DNA of 64,000 nucleotides, from contig CALYLO010000014.1 in the NCBI GenBank assembly GCA_944800085.1, forward strand, positions 117,445 through 181,444, in the 5' to 3' direction. Position numbers and translations under genes: made by a program. Below, piece after piece: positions 53,974-63,628 of the stretch. The notes beneath the pieces are model-generated. The model saw only the letters and a list, made by a program, of their open reading frames with translations. It did not search any database and was not told the DNA's origin. Position 1 is the first letter of the stretch; each line of letters opens with the position of its first letter. This DNA is from Paenibacillus melissococcoides (lineage in GTDB: Bacteria; Bacillota; Bacilli; Paenibacillales; Paenibacillaceae).

Positions 53974-54732
53974 TTAAAAGTAAATTCGAGTTCGGATAAA
54001 TCCCGTTGCCGATGTAGAAAATACAACCTTTTTGACAGCGAACTCGCCCGATACCTTCGGATGTTGTACCCGAATAACATGCGAATGCCTAACAAAAGGG
54101 ACGGACACGGTTTCGAGTTCCCATGCACCGCCTGAACGCTCCAGTGAGATGATATTCTCGGCATAGACAAACTCGTATATGAGAGGCTGTTCCGGCTGCT
54201 CTCCCCAGTAGAAGACATTACCCGAGAAGAAAAAGGGCATCTGTGCTTTCCAAATGGAACGGATATCCTCAATGACTGCAAGTGCAGTCTTCTGAAGAAT
54301 AGGAAGCCGGGCTTTCTTCGGGAACATCTTGGGAGAGAGCACCGAATTTGATATCCCTGCTTTGCCGAGCAAGTAGTTCAGCATCTCCTGGGGAGTCACA
54401 TCCAAAAAGGTGTTCGATACTATCGTCTCTTCCAGCAGTATCATTCCATCCTTCAGGATGATTTCATTTTGGTTGGCAGAAGAATATGGACTGACCACAT
54501 ACCCCTCGAATACGTCATGGAACTCTCCATCATAGCCGAGCTCGATACTGGCCGGAGCCTTCCGACTAATCGAAAGCTTATCCTGGAATTGCTCCGTAAA
54601 TCTGACCTTTGCCCAATCAAAGTATGAGTCAGCCGAAGAATACACTTCGATTTCTATTCCTTCTTGGAGTTCATATTCCTCAATGGTGACACGTATCTCG
54701 GGATAGAAGAGCTCCATCTCCAGATCCATCAT
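53974..54732 (-). CDS. baseplate hub protein, XkdQ/gpD-like
   Basis: 252 residues, beginning MMDLEMELFYPEIRVTIEEYELQEGIEIEVYSSADSYFDWAKVRF, with DKLSISRKAPASIELGYDGEFHDVFEGYVV and TPQEMLNYLLGKAGI. This is the order of late-control-D/XkdQ hub proteins (gp27-like). It sits between the LysM-spacer position and DUF2577, as in PBSX. Somewhat shorter than typical XkdQ (~320 residues). Confidence 0.75.
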   Translation of the reverse strand: MMDLEMELFYPEIRVTIEEYELQEGIEIEVYSSADSYFDWAKVRFTEQFQDKLSISRKAPASIELGYDGEFHDVFEGYVVSPYSSANQNEIILKDGMILLEETIVSNTFLDVTPQEMLNYLLGKAGISNSVLSPKMFPKKARLPILQKTALAVIEDIRSIWKAQMPFFFSGNVFYWGEQPEQPLIYEFVYAENIISLERSGGAWELETVSVPFVRHSHVIRVQHPKVSGEFAVKKVVFSTSATGFIRTRIYF

Positions 54733-54740
54733 TCGTCCTC

Positions 54741-55355
54741 CTAGAACGGCAGAGCAGCGAGCTTTTGATTCGTCGAGACAGGCGGCGGGATATCCGTCGC
54801 GGCTGTCTTGCTTAATTTAGGTGCGGTTCCCCGGGAACCTGTATCCAGGTAGTTTTGATAATTGGCATTCAGATTGATTCCCGAACCCGAACCGCTCGAT
54901 GCGCTGCTGCTCTTTTCATTCTTTTTCTTGCTGGATTTCTTGCTTGCCACAATTTTAACTGTCCCGTATTGCCAGAACTCAATGCTGACGGTCATCGCGG
55001 AATTCTTGCTCTGTTCTTTGGTCACCAGATTTTTAAAGATAACCTTCGAGATACCACGGGCAGCGGTGTGCTCGTTTACAATGGTGTGCATGACTGGCCT
55101 TGCTTGACCCGGCTTCCGGAATAGCTTCTGAATGACAGCCAGTTTTTGCAGTTTCGTGAGCTTCGGGCCATCCTCCAAAATAAGCTCAAGCGTTACCTTG
55201 GCGTCCTCATATCCCGTGGCCTGCTTCGGCCGCGCCGCCTTGCCCTCGATTTCCTGTTCCTCCACGCGAGCATCCTCTTTAATTTCAAGGCTCTTGAACA
55301 GGCCAGGGAGGACAACCTTGCCGACCTTTACTGTACTTTCATCGACATAGATCAT
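54741..55355 (-). CDS. phage tail/baseplate protein, unknown (XkdP position)
   Basis: 204 residues: MIYVDESTVKVGKVVLPGLFKSLEIKEDARVEEQEIEGKAARPKQATGYEDAKVTLELIL, a beta-rich domain resembling proteins that connect the tube to the hub, then a lysine/serine-rich linker (SKKSSKKKNEKSSSASSGSGSG) and a flexible end. It occupies the position of XkdP but without a recognisable LysM domain. It overlaps the tape measure gene by 4 bp. Confidence 0.6.
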   Translation of the reverse strand: MIYVDESTVKVGKVVLPGLFKSLEIKEDARVEEQEIEGKAARPKQATGYEDAKVTLELILEDGPKLTKLQKLAVIQKLFRKPGQARPVMHTIVNEHTAARGISKVIFKNLVTKEQSKNSAMTVSIEFWQYGTVKIVASKKSSKKKNEKSSSASSGSGSGINLNANYQNYLDTGSRGTAPKLSKTAATDIPPPVSTNQKLAALPF

Positions 55356-57710
55356 GCTCTACCTCCCGTTGATGGGGTCATGCCGTTGCTGTTGGTATAG
55401 TCTCGGATTTCTTCAAGCAGTTTGAACAGGGCAGGCAAGTCCTTCAGGCTGCTTAGGTCGACCGACAACTCCAATCTTTCGATGTTCATGCCTCTGTCGG
55501 TTTCCTTTGTGGTGGTATTGCTCTCGGAACGGTTCATGATCGTCTCGCGTAGGTTGATTTTCTTCACGTCATCACGCGAAAGATCCATTTTGGCAAAGGC
55601 ACGCTCCGTCATTTCTGCCGGAACGTTTTCGCTCTGTTCCATCCCTGTGCCAATCGTCTCGAATACTCGACGGCCTGATAACGTCAGCTCGGATAGCGGG
55701 CCTTCATGTGCATCGGAGAAGGGAAGAAGCTCCCTGACCTTTGCTAGTCCTGATTTCACCATATTGACTGGTGCGTTAATGACGCTCTTGATCCCGTCCG
55801 TGAAAGTCGTAATGACTTTAGAACCGGACTCTCGGAACCAGCTCAATGTGCCAGTAATGAAGTCTTTACACCACTGAACACTTTTTTGGAATACATCCGT
55901 AATGCCGCTCCAGAGATTCGAGAAAAAGCTCTTAATGCTGCTCCAATTATTGATGATCAGCATCGGAATTCCGATGAATGGGAAAAATGCAGCGATTGCG
56001 ACCTGAAGCCAACCCGGCATCCCATTGAACAAATTGCGAATCCAATCGAAACCCGCGACGATGCCGTTCACGAAGCCATCCCATAAGCTCGAAAGGAAAC
56101 TCACGACGGCATCCCAGTTTTGCCATAACAGTACGAGAGCAGCTATCAAGGCCATAATACCGACCACGACCCACGTAATCGGGTTGGCAAGTAGTGCAGC
56201 CGTAAATGACCATACCGAAGCAATCAGACCGGGCATTGCTCTGACGGCGGTCATTATCGCCTGACGTGCCATGTGCGCCATACCAACTGCCACATTCTTT
56301 ATTCCGGTCACGGCTCCCTTCGTAACCGTTCCAATACCTTTGAATCCGGCCCTGATACCGTCCCCGGCATAGAGGGCCATAATCCTGATCGTCGTGAGCA
56401 TGCTTGGTATTGCTCTTAACGCTGTCCGAAAGCCGCGAACGATGCCGCTTGTCTTGGTAATAACCATGCCTACAGCACCAAATACACCGATAAGCGTGCC
56501 CAGTCCGGTCAAAAGACCTCCGATGGTCAATAGGACAATGGCGAGAACTTTGACAAGCTCCTGATTCTCAGCAATCCATTCTCCGACACTCTGTAATACT
56601 CTCTCTCCTTGTTCAATTATCTGATTATAGGTAGGGAGGAGCTGTTTCCCGATCTCCTCAGTAAGATTACGAACTCGCTGAGTTAGCCGGGTATATTTTC
56701 GCCTTCTGTTTCATTTATTGCGCCCGCCATCTTAGTAGCGATATCTGCCCCTTGCCCCATAGAGTCATAAAGAAGCAAAATGTTATCTTGTAGTTCACCC
56801 GTTTTGTTATAGAGCAGGTCAATCAAGGCTACGGCTTCATCTGTACCGAATTGCTTTTTTGTAGCTGCATCTTCTCCGCTGCATCCATCGTCTCTCTCCG
56901 AACTTGCCACGGAGAAGCGAAAGGATCTCAGGCATCGATAGCAGTTGGTTATTCGTATCTGTAAACTTCAATCCAAGCTCTTCACCCGCCTTCGCTGCTG
57001 AGCGGAAGAAAGAACGCTTTATATTTTGTTCCCGCCTCAGACCCGGACATCGTAGCTTGTAGCATACCCACAATGGCGAGCTTGTTCTTCGAGCGGTACA
57101 TTCGCCGATGTTGCAGCTGCCCCGAGCGTCTGAATCGCTTGAGACATTCCAGAACCGGATGTCTTGAATATCCGGATGGAATCGGATATGCCCGCCGAGA
57201 AAGCTTCAGCAAATTTCAATGTCCGACATGTCCTTGTAGTAATCCTTATACGATCCCGGTACCCTGTAGCAAACAACGATGTCATCTCTTCAACGGAGGC
57301 CTTAGTCGCTTTACCCGTCAGGCCAGCCAAACCGAGTATATTCCGCAAACGCCTTCATCCGTCAGAGATGCAATCCCGGATTTGATTGAGTACGCTGCCG
57401 TCAAAAAGTCTGATTTTGTTGTGCCAGCCCACTGATCGGAAAAGTCTCTCGCAGCCTGCTCCAAGAGCCCCAAGTTCTCCGGTTTCCCAGAGATGCCAGC
57501 TCCCCCAAGAGCCCGGCGCGTGTCGAAATGTGGCCTCTACTGGCTTCAGCACCGAGGTCCGATATTTGCATCCCGACTCCGGCCATCAACAGACAGTTTT
57601 CGTCATACTGCCGAAGCTTTGGTTCAATCTATCAATCTTGCTTACTGAACCGTCCCACCTGTTGCGTTAATACGTGACAATTGGGACGGATAACTGGGTC
57701 AATCATTCCT
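55352..57710 (-). pseudogene. tail tape measure protein, 5' two-fifths frameshifted
   Basis: The 3' part (55352-56530) is open over 392 residues with membrane-like segments (VIMALIAALVLLWQNWDAVVSFL, AAIAAFFPFIGIPMLII) and NNWSSIKSFFSNLWSGITDVF, typical for tape measure proteins. Further upstream, homologous pieces appear in changing frames: EAVALIDLLYNKTGELQD (56.8 kb), LAGLTGKATKASVEEMTSLFATGY (57.3 kb), LMAGVGMQISDLGAEASRG (57.55 kb) and a start-like GRFSKQD/KIDRLNQSFG near 57.65 kb. At least five frameshifts. It should prevent tail assembly. Confidence 0.75.
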
Positions 57711-57828
57711 ACGATGACTGAAAGCCTAAAAAATAGAATCCAGACTCACAACATTATCACCCCGTTCCATTTTCCTGATATTGGTGGTATATTTGTCTTA
57801 TACATATAGTGAAGAGGAGGAACTCCAA

Positions 57829-58120
57829 ATGGTTGGTATTGCATTTGCGTTTAAACTGCTTGTATTCGCCATCTGTGCGGGTTGCAGTGATATCCATCCT
57901 CATCTTTGTACCGCTCACCATATATGTCAATTCCGTATTGCCTATGGGTCGGGAACGAGCAAACAATGGGCCCGCCACCAGGATAAGAAATAAAGAGGGG
58001 ATTCGAAAGACCGTCAAGCACGCTACCCATCCTATATCGAAGCTGGATTCGAAGAGAGAAGCCATCCTTTTAGGGGATGGCCTTTTTACTCCCCGAAGAC
58101 TTTGTAATTGCCCTCGCTAG
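57829..58120 (+). pseudogene. small plus-strand membrane protein inside the prophage, frameshifted
   Basis: ATG 57829 after GAGGAGGAA. It starts MVGIAFAFKLLVFAICA; one frame shift near 57878 continues with a membrane helix AVISILIFVPLTIYVNSVLP and a basic tail (GRERANNGPATRIRNKEGIRK…). It is oriented against all surrounding phage genes and followed by its own terminator, so it may be cargo ('moron'). The family is not recognised. The minus-strand alternative (57757-58065) lacks a ribosome-binding site. Confidence 0.4.
58061..58087 (+). terminator. rho-independent terminator
   Basis: GCCATCC (58061-58067) and GGATGGC (58075-58081) with a 7-nt loop and T5 directly after (58083-58087). Plus strand, behind the small membrane-protein gene. 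Confidence 0.75.
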
Positions 58121-58658
58121 GATGTTCTCTTCAAGCTCCTGGATGACTCTAGCTTGAGCCAAGGCCCGAATATAAACTCATCCATGTCCATGTCTCCGAC
58201 TTCTTTCCCCTTTAGAACAGCAGCGAGGCAAAAACCGATAGATTGTCCAGCATGCCGGACTCTATAAAATTGGGTTTTTACCTCCTGGAGACAGCTATCT
58301 AAAGTAGCTTTAAATTTACGTCCTTGCTCAGGCCTAACATGGTGAGAAGCTTCTCCCACAAGTGATAAAGCAAAAGCTGGGTATTCTTCGAGGTGCGCCT
58401 CCAACTGTGCAGGCCTGTTCATCGACGACATTGTCCATGACGAACGCACGCAGAGCTTTCGTCGGACTTTGAGATGCTGTCTTCACATAGCGGTCATAGC
58501 TGGCCGTCTTCGGCTTACGGAAATAATATTCGATTTCAAGATTAGAAGAATCGTCTTGCTCAATCGTTGCTAATAAACGGTACACCTTGCCATATCGAGC
58601 CTTATATACTTCGATTGGAGTTGGTTCGAGTACGGCGATCTCAGTTTTCTTTGGTCAT
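58117..58658 (-). pseudogene. phage tail assembly chaperone-like protein, frameshifted
   Basis: ATG 58658 after CGGAGG. The first frame breaks within ~6 codons; the continuing sequence EIAVLEPTPIEVYKARYGKVYRLLATIEQDD and EYYFRKPKTASYDRYVKTASQSPTKALRAFVMDNV is in other frames. After another shift near 58420 it continues RPAQLEAHLEEYPAFALSLVGEAS. Size, lysine-rich repeated helices and position between tube and tape measure suit the DUF6848/tail-assembly-chaperone group. The last part (58117-58330) is less certain. Confidence 0.55.
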
Positions 58659-58729
58659 TATAGATACCTCCGAATTTTGTCATCTATTTTGCTAAATAAT
58701 GCAATCAGATAGGCTTGACTCCGTCTCTG

Positions 58730-59141
58730 TCAATGCCATTGACGATGATAAACGTCAAGGTCAACCTTCAGTGACTGTCTCCCTGGGCATTCTTGTGTGA
58801 CGCCTTTGTGAAAGTGGACCGTATTCAGGACGTCCGTCCGTGTCCGCCCGCCGCCGTCGGCGTAGATGACGACGATTTTCGGGATCACAAGGCGTGTACA
58901 GCCAAGATTTTTACTCTTGCAGTACTGGACAATGTCGTCATAGTCCATCCCGCATCAGGCTCAGCTTGCCCTCTGATTTATAATTTCCTTCGCCGTATCC
59001 TTCGTGGCCGTTGCCCTTTGCCGTAAGCGACTTCCTTTTCCAGTTCATCATCGTAGGATATTTCTTGCACTTCACGGAGAGGCCCGGTATGGAGGATGGT
59101 GATATCTCCCAGTCGTATACCTTTCCATTGATAATTGCCAT
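58730..59141 (-). pseudogene. phage tail tube protein, XkdM-like, three frameshifts
   Basis: Start ATG 59141 behind the sheath stop: MAIINGKVYDWE, then in another frame DITILHTGPLREVQEISYDDELEKEVAYGKG, then back NGHEGYGEGNYKSEGKLSLMRD, and in a third YDDIVQYCKSKNLGCTRLVIPKIVVIYADGGGR…DVLNTVHFHKG, stop at 58730. Joined in this order the pieces form a normal ~137-residue contractile tail tube protein. No single frame covers it. Confidence 0.75.
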
Positions 59142-59143
59142 GG

Positions 59144-60562
59144 TTATTCCCTCCGAACGGATTTTTCCATTCCAATGTCGATCTGAATCTCCCGAATATG
59201 CCAATCGGCCACATAGCGGATGATGACATCCAGTTGTTTCCGATACCAGAATGTCCTGGTCTGACGGGACGATAATCCGGCCTGAAGAAATCTCCTGGCG
59301 CGAACCATCTCATCGAGCGGCGTCTCAATTGAACTTCGCTATCGTCTCCAAAGCTGCCCGAAACATCGGTCATATCGACCTCGCTCTGAAGGTGGAGGAG
59401 AGCTTCCCGACGAGTCTCAAGTATGATCTTGTTTCTTGATGCGCACATCTTCGGCGTACCGATAATCCGATCCATCCGGGGCCATCATCTTGGCATTCGT
59501 AACATAAAAACCATCCAGCCCTTCATATCTCCGGAATGTCAGGTACTTCTCTTCATCCAGCAGGCCGACATAGTCTTCAATACCTTCTGGCAGCAGCTCC
59601 AACATCTTCGTTTCTGGAATGCTGAAGCTCTTCGTCTCGCCGATAGACTGCTGTGGCTTCGCCAGAGCATACAGCCCGCAGACAATCCCTGCATTGTTGA
59701 CCACCTTTGTCCGGCCGTCCATCTTCCGATATTTTGACCAGGCGGATACGATTTGCAGGTCATAGTTGGAAAGGCCCTTGCGAGCTTCAATAAGTCGCTG
59801 GACGAATGCGTCAATAGATTCATCCATCTCCCACTGCGGAGCCTCACAAATGGCAAAGAGCGGCTTCTTGTACGTATCGCGCAGCTTCACAATCTGCTCC
59901 GAGACCGCCGTCCATAGTGGTTTGGCCGATTCGCCCACAATATGCACAAATTCGAAGGAGAAGCTGACGTTCCGCAGCTTGTCCATCGCTGCTAAAACAT
60001 CCTGATTACTCATTTGCGGCGCGGTCGTCGATACGGTATAGGTGTCGCCGACCAGGAAGGATTTCGCCTTGTCTTGCTCTGCTTCCGAAAATGCAAATTT
60101 CAGGCCAGTACCCGGTATGTCCAGTACGCCACTGAGGGGGAGAGTGACCTCCTGCTCGAACAAGCCGTCAACCTCATACCGAATGGCTGCCTCATTCAGC
60201 CCGCCGCTCTCCGTCACTTGCATCGTAACCTTGACGGCATTGGATGGGTTTCCGGTGACCGTCGCGCTTCCTGTGCCGCTTCCGTCCTTCTGTACTTGCC
60301 CCACCGTGCCGGGAACGGCAGGGGAGACCGGGAAGCAATAGATTTTGCCAGCCCCATTCTCTATACTGTCCATGACGGCATCGGCCAGCGGGCTATGACC
60401 AAGCAATTCCTTGATTTTCTTGTCGTTCATATTCCCGCTTATGACGACAGGGGAGGCGGACGGTGCGGCAGCTACACCGATTTTGACATGGACTCCTTCA
60501 CCTAGGTTCGTGCGGATGCCGAGTCCGCCGTCGGTGATGGTCGTCGTTACATCTCTAAGCAT
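59144..60562 (-). pseudogene. phage tail sheath protein (DUF2586-like), 3' end frameshifted
   Basis: The first 381 residues are open from 60562 (MLRDVTTTITDGGLGIRTNLGEGVHVKIGVA…; SIGETKSFSIPETKMLELLPEGIEDYVGLLDEEKYLTFRRYEGLDGFYVTNAKMMAPDGSDYRYAEDVR), stopping at 59417. The homologous end is scattered over other frames: ETRREALLHLQSEVDMTDVSGSFGDDSEVQL, RIIVPSDQDILVSE, LDVIIRYVADWHIREIQIDIGMEKS, with the last stop at 59144. At least three shifts in the last 270 bp. The sheath core is intact but the C-terminal interlocking strand is lost. Confidence 0.78.
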
Positions 60563-60773
60563 TTTCTATCACCTTCTTTCCGCTGATGGGGCCGGACAGG
60601 AATCTATCCACGGCCTTGCTGTAGGCAGCCATTGTCACTTGCTTGCCAGGCTTCCAGCTTTCAGCGGCAGCAACACCGTGATAAACTGCATCCGGAGTAG
60701 CGCACCGTTCCCGCAACTCTTCGACGGGGACAAGTTCCGGGGAACCCCCGTCCTTACTATCCTTGCTCGCCAT
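60555..60773 (-). CDS. small phage protein, unknown
   Basis: 72 residues from ATG 60773 (MASKDSKDGGSPELVPVEEL), with AAGGAGG 6 nt upstream; an in-frame ATG two codons earlier overlaps that site. Contains RCATPDAVYHGVAAAESWKPGKQVTMAAYSKAVDRFLSG. It overlaps the sheath start by 8 bp and the preceding gene by 17 bp. Proteins of this size precede the sheath gene in related phages; no function known. Confidence 0.6.
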   Translation of the reverse strand: MASKDSKDGGSPELVPVEELRERCATPDAVYHGVAAAESWKPGKQVTMAAYSKAVDRFLSGPISGKKVIENA

Positions 60774-61266
60774 ATCCATCCTCCTTCTCGATGCTACGTA
60801 CATGGTAATTGACCTTGGCGAAGTCCGTATCTTTGTAGACGCCGCCTCGGAAAGTCACCTTCAATTGCACTGCGATTTTTGCTTGCAAAATGCTGTCTTC
60901 CTTGTCTACCCAGTCAGCTTCCTCGACTTCAAGCGCGGTATAGTTGCCGTCAATCAAAATGCCTGGGTCGAGCAATGCCAGGAAGGCTTCGAATATGGCG
61001 TCAGCCTGCTCCTGGCTGTACTCGCCTATTACGACAACAAATGTTGTTTCGCGCTCGAACATTTTACGCCGTTTATGCTTTGCCATGTTTTCGTCGCGAT
61101 AGAGCTTCTTGCTGTAGGCTCGTGAGAATGTGTCCCGATCCGGGATTACCGCGCCGACATGACTTTCTCTGTACCCTCTAAGCTCTTTCATGCTTGTGCA
61201 TACCTTGCTTTTGATTCCAGCGGCCTTTAGCTTTTGGACAAGGTACTCTTTACATGTCGATATCAT
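60757..61266 (-). CDS. phage protein, Mu gp37-like position
   Basis: 169 residues (MISTCKEYLVQKLKAAGIKSKVCTSMKELRGYRESHVGAVIPDRDTFSRAYSK…). Contains ETTFVVVIGEYSQEQADAIFEAFLALL and LQAKIAVQLKVTFRGGVY. It lies between the virion morphogenesis gene and the sheath, the place of tail terminator/Mu gp37-type proteins; the fold (beta-strands with a helix) would suit that, but the family was not confirmed. The frame is intact. Confidence 0.6.
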   Translation of the reverse strand: MISTCKEYLVQKLKAAGIKSKVCTSMKELRGYRESHVGAVIPDRDTFSRAYSKKLYRDENMAKHKRRKMFERETTFVVVIGEYSQEQADAIFEAFLALLDPGILIDGNYTALEVEEADWVDKEDSILQAKIAVQLKVTFRGGVYKDTDFAKVNYHVRSIEKEDGYGEQG

Positions 61267-61268
61267 GC

Positions 61269-61769
61269 TTATTCCTCCGCTAGGGCATCTTCCAGCGTGC
61301 CCTTGATTTCGAGCATGTCCTCCTCCGATATACCGAGGTATGGACGTGCCGGAATCTTGATATTGACTTTGACCTGGCGCTTGCGTATCCAGCGGCCGTC
61401 GATTTTAAAAATCAGACCTCTGCGCGTCTTTGCCCGGATGGTTACAGAGCGGCCCTTTTCCCCAAATTGGTGAGTTCGGGCATATATTACATTCGTTCCG
61501 ACTGCAAACCCTGAACCATCTGCCGTTGATTTAATGGAATTCTTCAGGCGAGCACTATCTGTCAGGGTGGAGCCATTTTCTTGTGATGCCCGGATGGAGG
61601 TACTCCAGGCCTTGCCGTCTGGGCCCTTTTGTTCCTTAAACCGTTCCAGGGTTGATGTTCGTAGCGCTTCCGCCAGAACCAGACCAGTTCTTCGAATGTC
61701 TACCTCTTGGAGTTTCCGCAGCCGCTTCATGAGCCGCCGGACATCGCCTTCAAGCCGTATACTATACAT
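61269..61769 (-). CDS. phage virion morphogenesis protein (Mu gpG / HK97 gp10-like)
   Basis: 166 residues: N-terminal helix RLEGDVRRLMKRLRKLQEVDIRRTGLVLAEALRTSTLERFKEQKGPDGKAWSTSI, LTDSARLKNSIKSTADGSGFAVGTNVIYARTHQFG and C-terminal IPARPYLGISEEDMLEIKGTLED. This is the recognisable pattern of phage_tail_S/gpG head-tail joining proteins. Intact, 2 bp upstream of the gp37-like gene. Confidence 0.8.
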   Translation of the reverse strand: MYSIRLEGDVRRLMKRLRKLQEVDIRRTGLVLAEALRTSTLERFKEQKGPDGKAWSTSIRASQENGSTLTDSARLKNSIKSTADGSGFAVGTNVIYARTHQFGEKGRSVTIRAKTRRGLIFKIDGRWIRKRQVKVNIKIPARPYLGISEEDMLEIKGTLEDALAEE

Positions 61770-61772
61770 ATC

Positions 61773-62218
61773 TCACAGCCCCCGCATGCTGGCTCGCGAA
61801 AACAGGCGTGGGCTACTCTGTGCGGAAAAGGCCGTGGCCGCTTTGCTTGAACCGTCGCTGACGCCGATATCGATAATCCCTTTTGCCACGTTCTCTAGGA
61901 ACCGTATAGCCGCGTTATATCGATTCAGATAGTTCTTTTCCTTCTCGCCCTCGTCGATGCCGATGCGGCTGAACAGGTTGTATACCGCGATGTCCTTAGC
62001 ATACTTGTTGATTACCTTCGGCACCCGAGAGAGGGGACGGAATACCTCTTTACGAGATACCCGTCGATTTCTCCGGATGCGTCGGCAATGGCCTCTTCGA
62101 TGATGGGGGCGATCAGCTCCTCGCGTTGCTCCTCGTCCTCGATGTAGCGGTCTCCGATTAGCGCGTTCAGCGCGTCATCCTTAATCATCCCTCGGACTTC
62201 TTCCGTGGTACAGTACAT
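61773..62218 (-). pseudogene. Mu gp36-like protein (DUF1320), one frameshift
   Basis: ATG 62218 (AGAGGTG upstream). MYCTTEEVRGMIKDDALNALIGDRYIEDEEQREELIAPIIEEAIADASGEIDGYLVKRYSVP then a shift at a C-run near 62030. The rest, VPKVINKYAKDIAVYNLFSRIGIDEGEKEKNYLNRYNAAIRFLENVAKGII, follows in the next frame. One extra C would restore the protein (~148 residues). A homopolymer sequencing error is a realistic alternative. Confidence 0.78.
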
Positions 62219-62239
62219 TCGATTCACCTCTTATGGCGT

Positions 62240-63171
62240 TCAATCTTGAGACAGCTCTTCCTTTGGCGGCTCCGGATTTACTTCGTCCTCTTCGCCTGTA
62301 CTTCCGTATGCCATTTGCCAGAATCCATAACCGGCATTCGAGCGGCCGTCTACGCCATAGAGGAATTGCTTACGCATGAAGACATTCTCATCCGTATCCC
62401 GATCCATGGCGACAAACCTAGCCGCCTTGCGCTCCTGGTAGATGAGCGGCTTCAGCGGCTTTGTCGTGCAGAGCAAAAACCAAGCATCTGGGCTCTCGGC
62501 CAAGTCTGGCACGACAAGCAGCTCCGCCGTGCTTTTAAATGTATTAGTCGTTCCATCAATTTGATCTGCATAAAGAATCTTGCGTCCCATTTCTTCATTG
62601 GCCGGAGAGACCACAAGCAGATTAGGCACAAGCTTCAAACTCTTGCCACCATCATCAACAAGGGACATCATGGCGCTTCTTGCAGCAGCATATGAGCGGA
62701 CGGAGAGCTTTTTAGTCCCTTTGTTGCTGAAGACTTTCTCTCCGATTTTGTGCTTATCCGAGAAAAACGGCTGTTTATCGTAACACTTTTCTTTGAACCC
62801 TTTGAGCAGCAAACCAAATACCAATTCATCCGGATGAGCTGCTGCGCTTTGGCCCATATCCTGTACAATAGGGTTATACAGACCAATAGTGTCATCCTCG
62901 ATATCATTGCGATCCACACCGACCGTCAGTTCATAGTCTTTGTTTTTGATGGTATAATCGGATGCTTGCAGGTTTTGGATTTCACGATCACCGACCCATT
63001 CCCGCATACGTGGCATCTTTCCAAGCCATTTGTAATTTTCCTCGCCCCCGTCGTGGATGGAACCTTCGTGGCTACTTGTTCCCACTGTGTTTTCGTCTCT
63101 TCGAATGCCTTCGTATACAAGATATTGAATGCGGTATAGATACCGCGCAGAGCCTGCTGATTAACTATCAT
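62240..63171 (-). pseudogene. Mu-like major capsid protein (gpT-like), one frameshift
   Basis: MIVNQQALRGIYTAFNILYTKAFEETKTQWEQVATKVPSTT from 63171, then a shift near 63045-63060. The remainder EENYKWLGKMPRMREWVGDREIQNLQASDYTIKNKDYELTVGVDRNDIEDDTIGLYNPIVQDMG… is open in the next frame to 62240. Together ~310 residues, the length and pattern of Mu gpT-type head proteins. Start preceded by GAGGAGG. Confidence 0.82.
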
Positions 63172-63200
63172 TCCATTTCCTCCTCTATGAATTGTTCAGC

Positions 63201-63599
63201 TTATAACGTTTCAACAACAACGTAGCTGCCGTCAATGCCTATGACCTTACCAGCCACACTGGAGCCTGTAGCCGTGGCCGTGACGGTCTCGTCATCAACG
63301 AAATAGCAACTTTTCAGCATATCCTTAGCTGTCACTGCTCCGGTAGCTGCATTGTTCCACTTGAACACGCCGCGTCGGACACGAATGGTTGCATCCCGTC
63401 AGCACCTAACGAATTGTCTATATACTCCTCAGCTCGCCGGCTGCGATCAATTGGTTGCTTTTGCCCCCGGAACGGCCAAGCCGTTCGCGTCGATAGCGAC
63501 GAATGAGCCATCAAAAATCTTGACTCCACCTTTGACCGGAATGACAAGCGTTCTTCCGTCGGCGAACTCCGTTGTATTGCGTCCTTGTGACAGTGCCAT
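63201..63599 (-). pseudogene. phage capsid decoration-like protein (DUF2190-like), compensating frameshifts
   Basis: ATG 63599: MALSQGRNTTEFADGRTLVIPVKGGVKIFDGSFVAIDANGLAVPGAKATN, stop. Continuing pieces in other frames are LIAAG, EEYIDNSLGADG and ATIRVRRGVFKWNNAATGAVTAKDMLKSCYFVDDETVTATATGSSVAGKVIGIDGSYVVVETL with stop at 63201. Start and final stop are in the same frame (133 codons apart), so the shifts sum to zero. The position between protease and major capsid fits a head decoration protein. Confidence 0.6.
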
Positions 63600-63628
63600 A
63601 AGGCCTTTCCTCCTCCCAATTATGTCTT

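Noticed and set aside
57757-58065. Minus-strand 102-codon open frame between tail genes
   Set aside because: No ribosome-binding site. The plus strand has GAGGAGG, a plausible membrane protein and a terminator in the right place.
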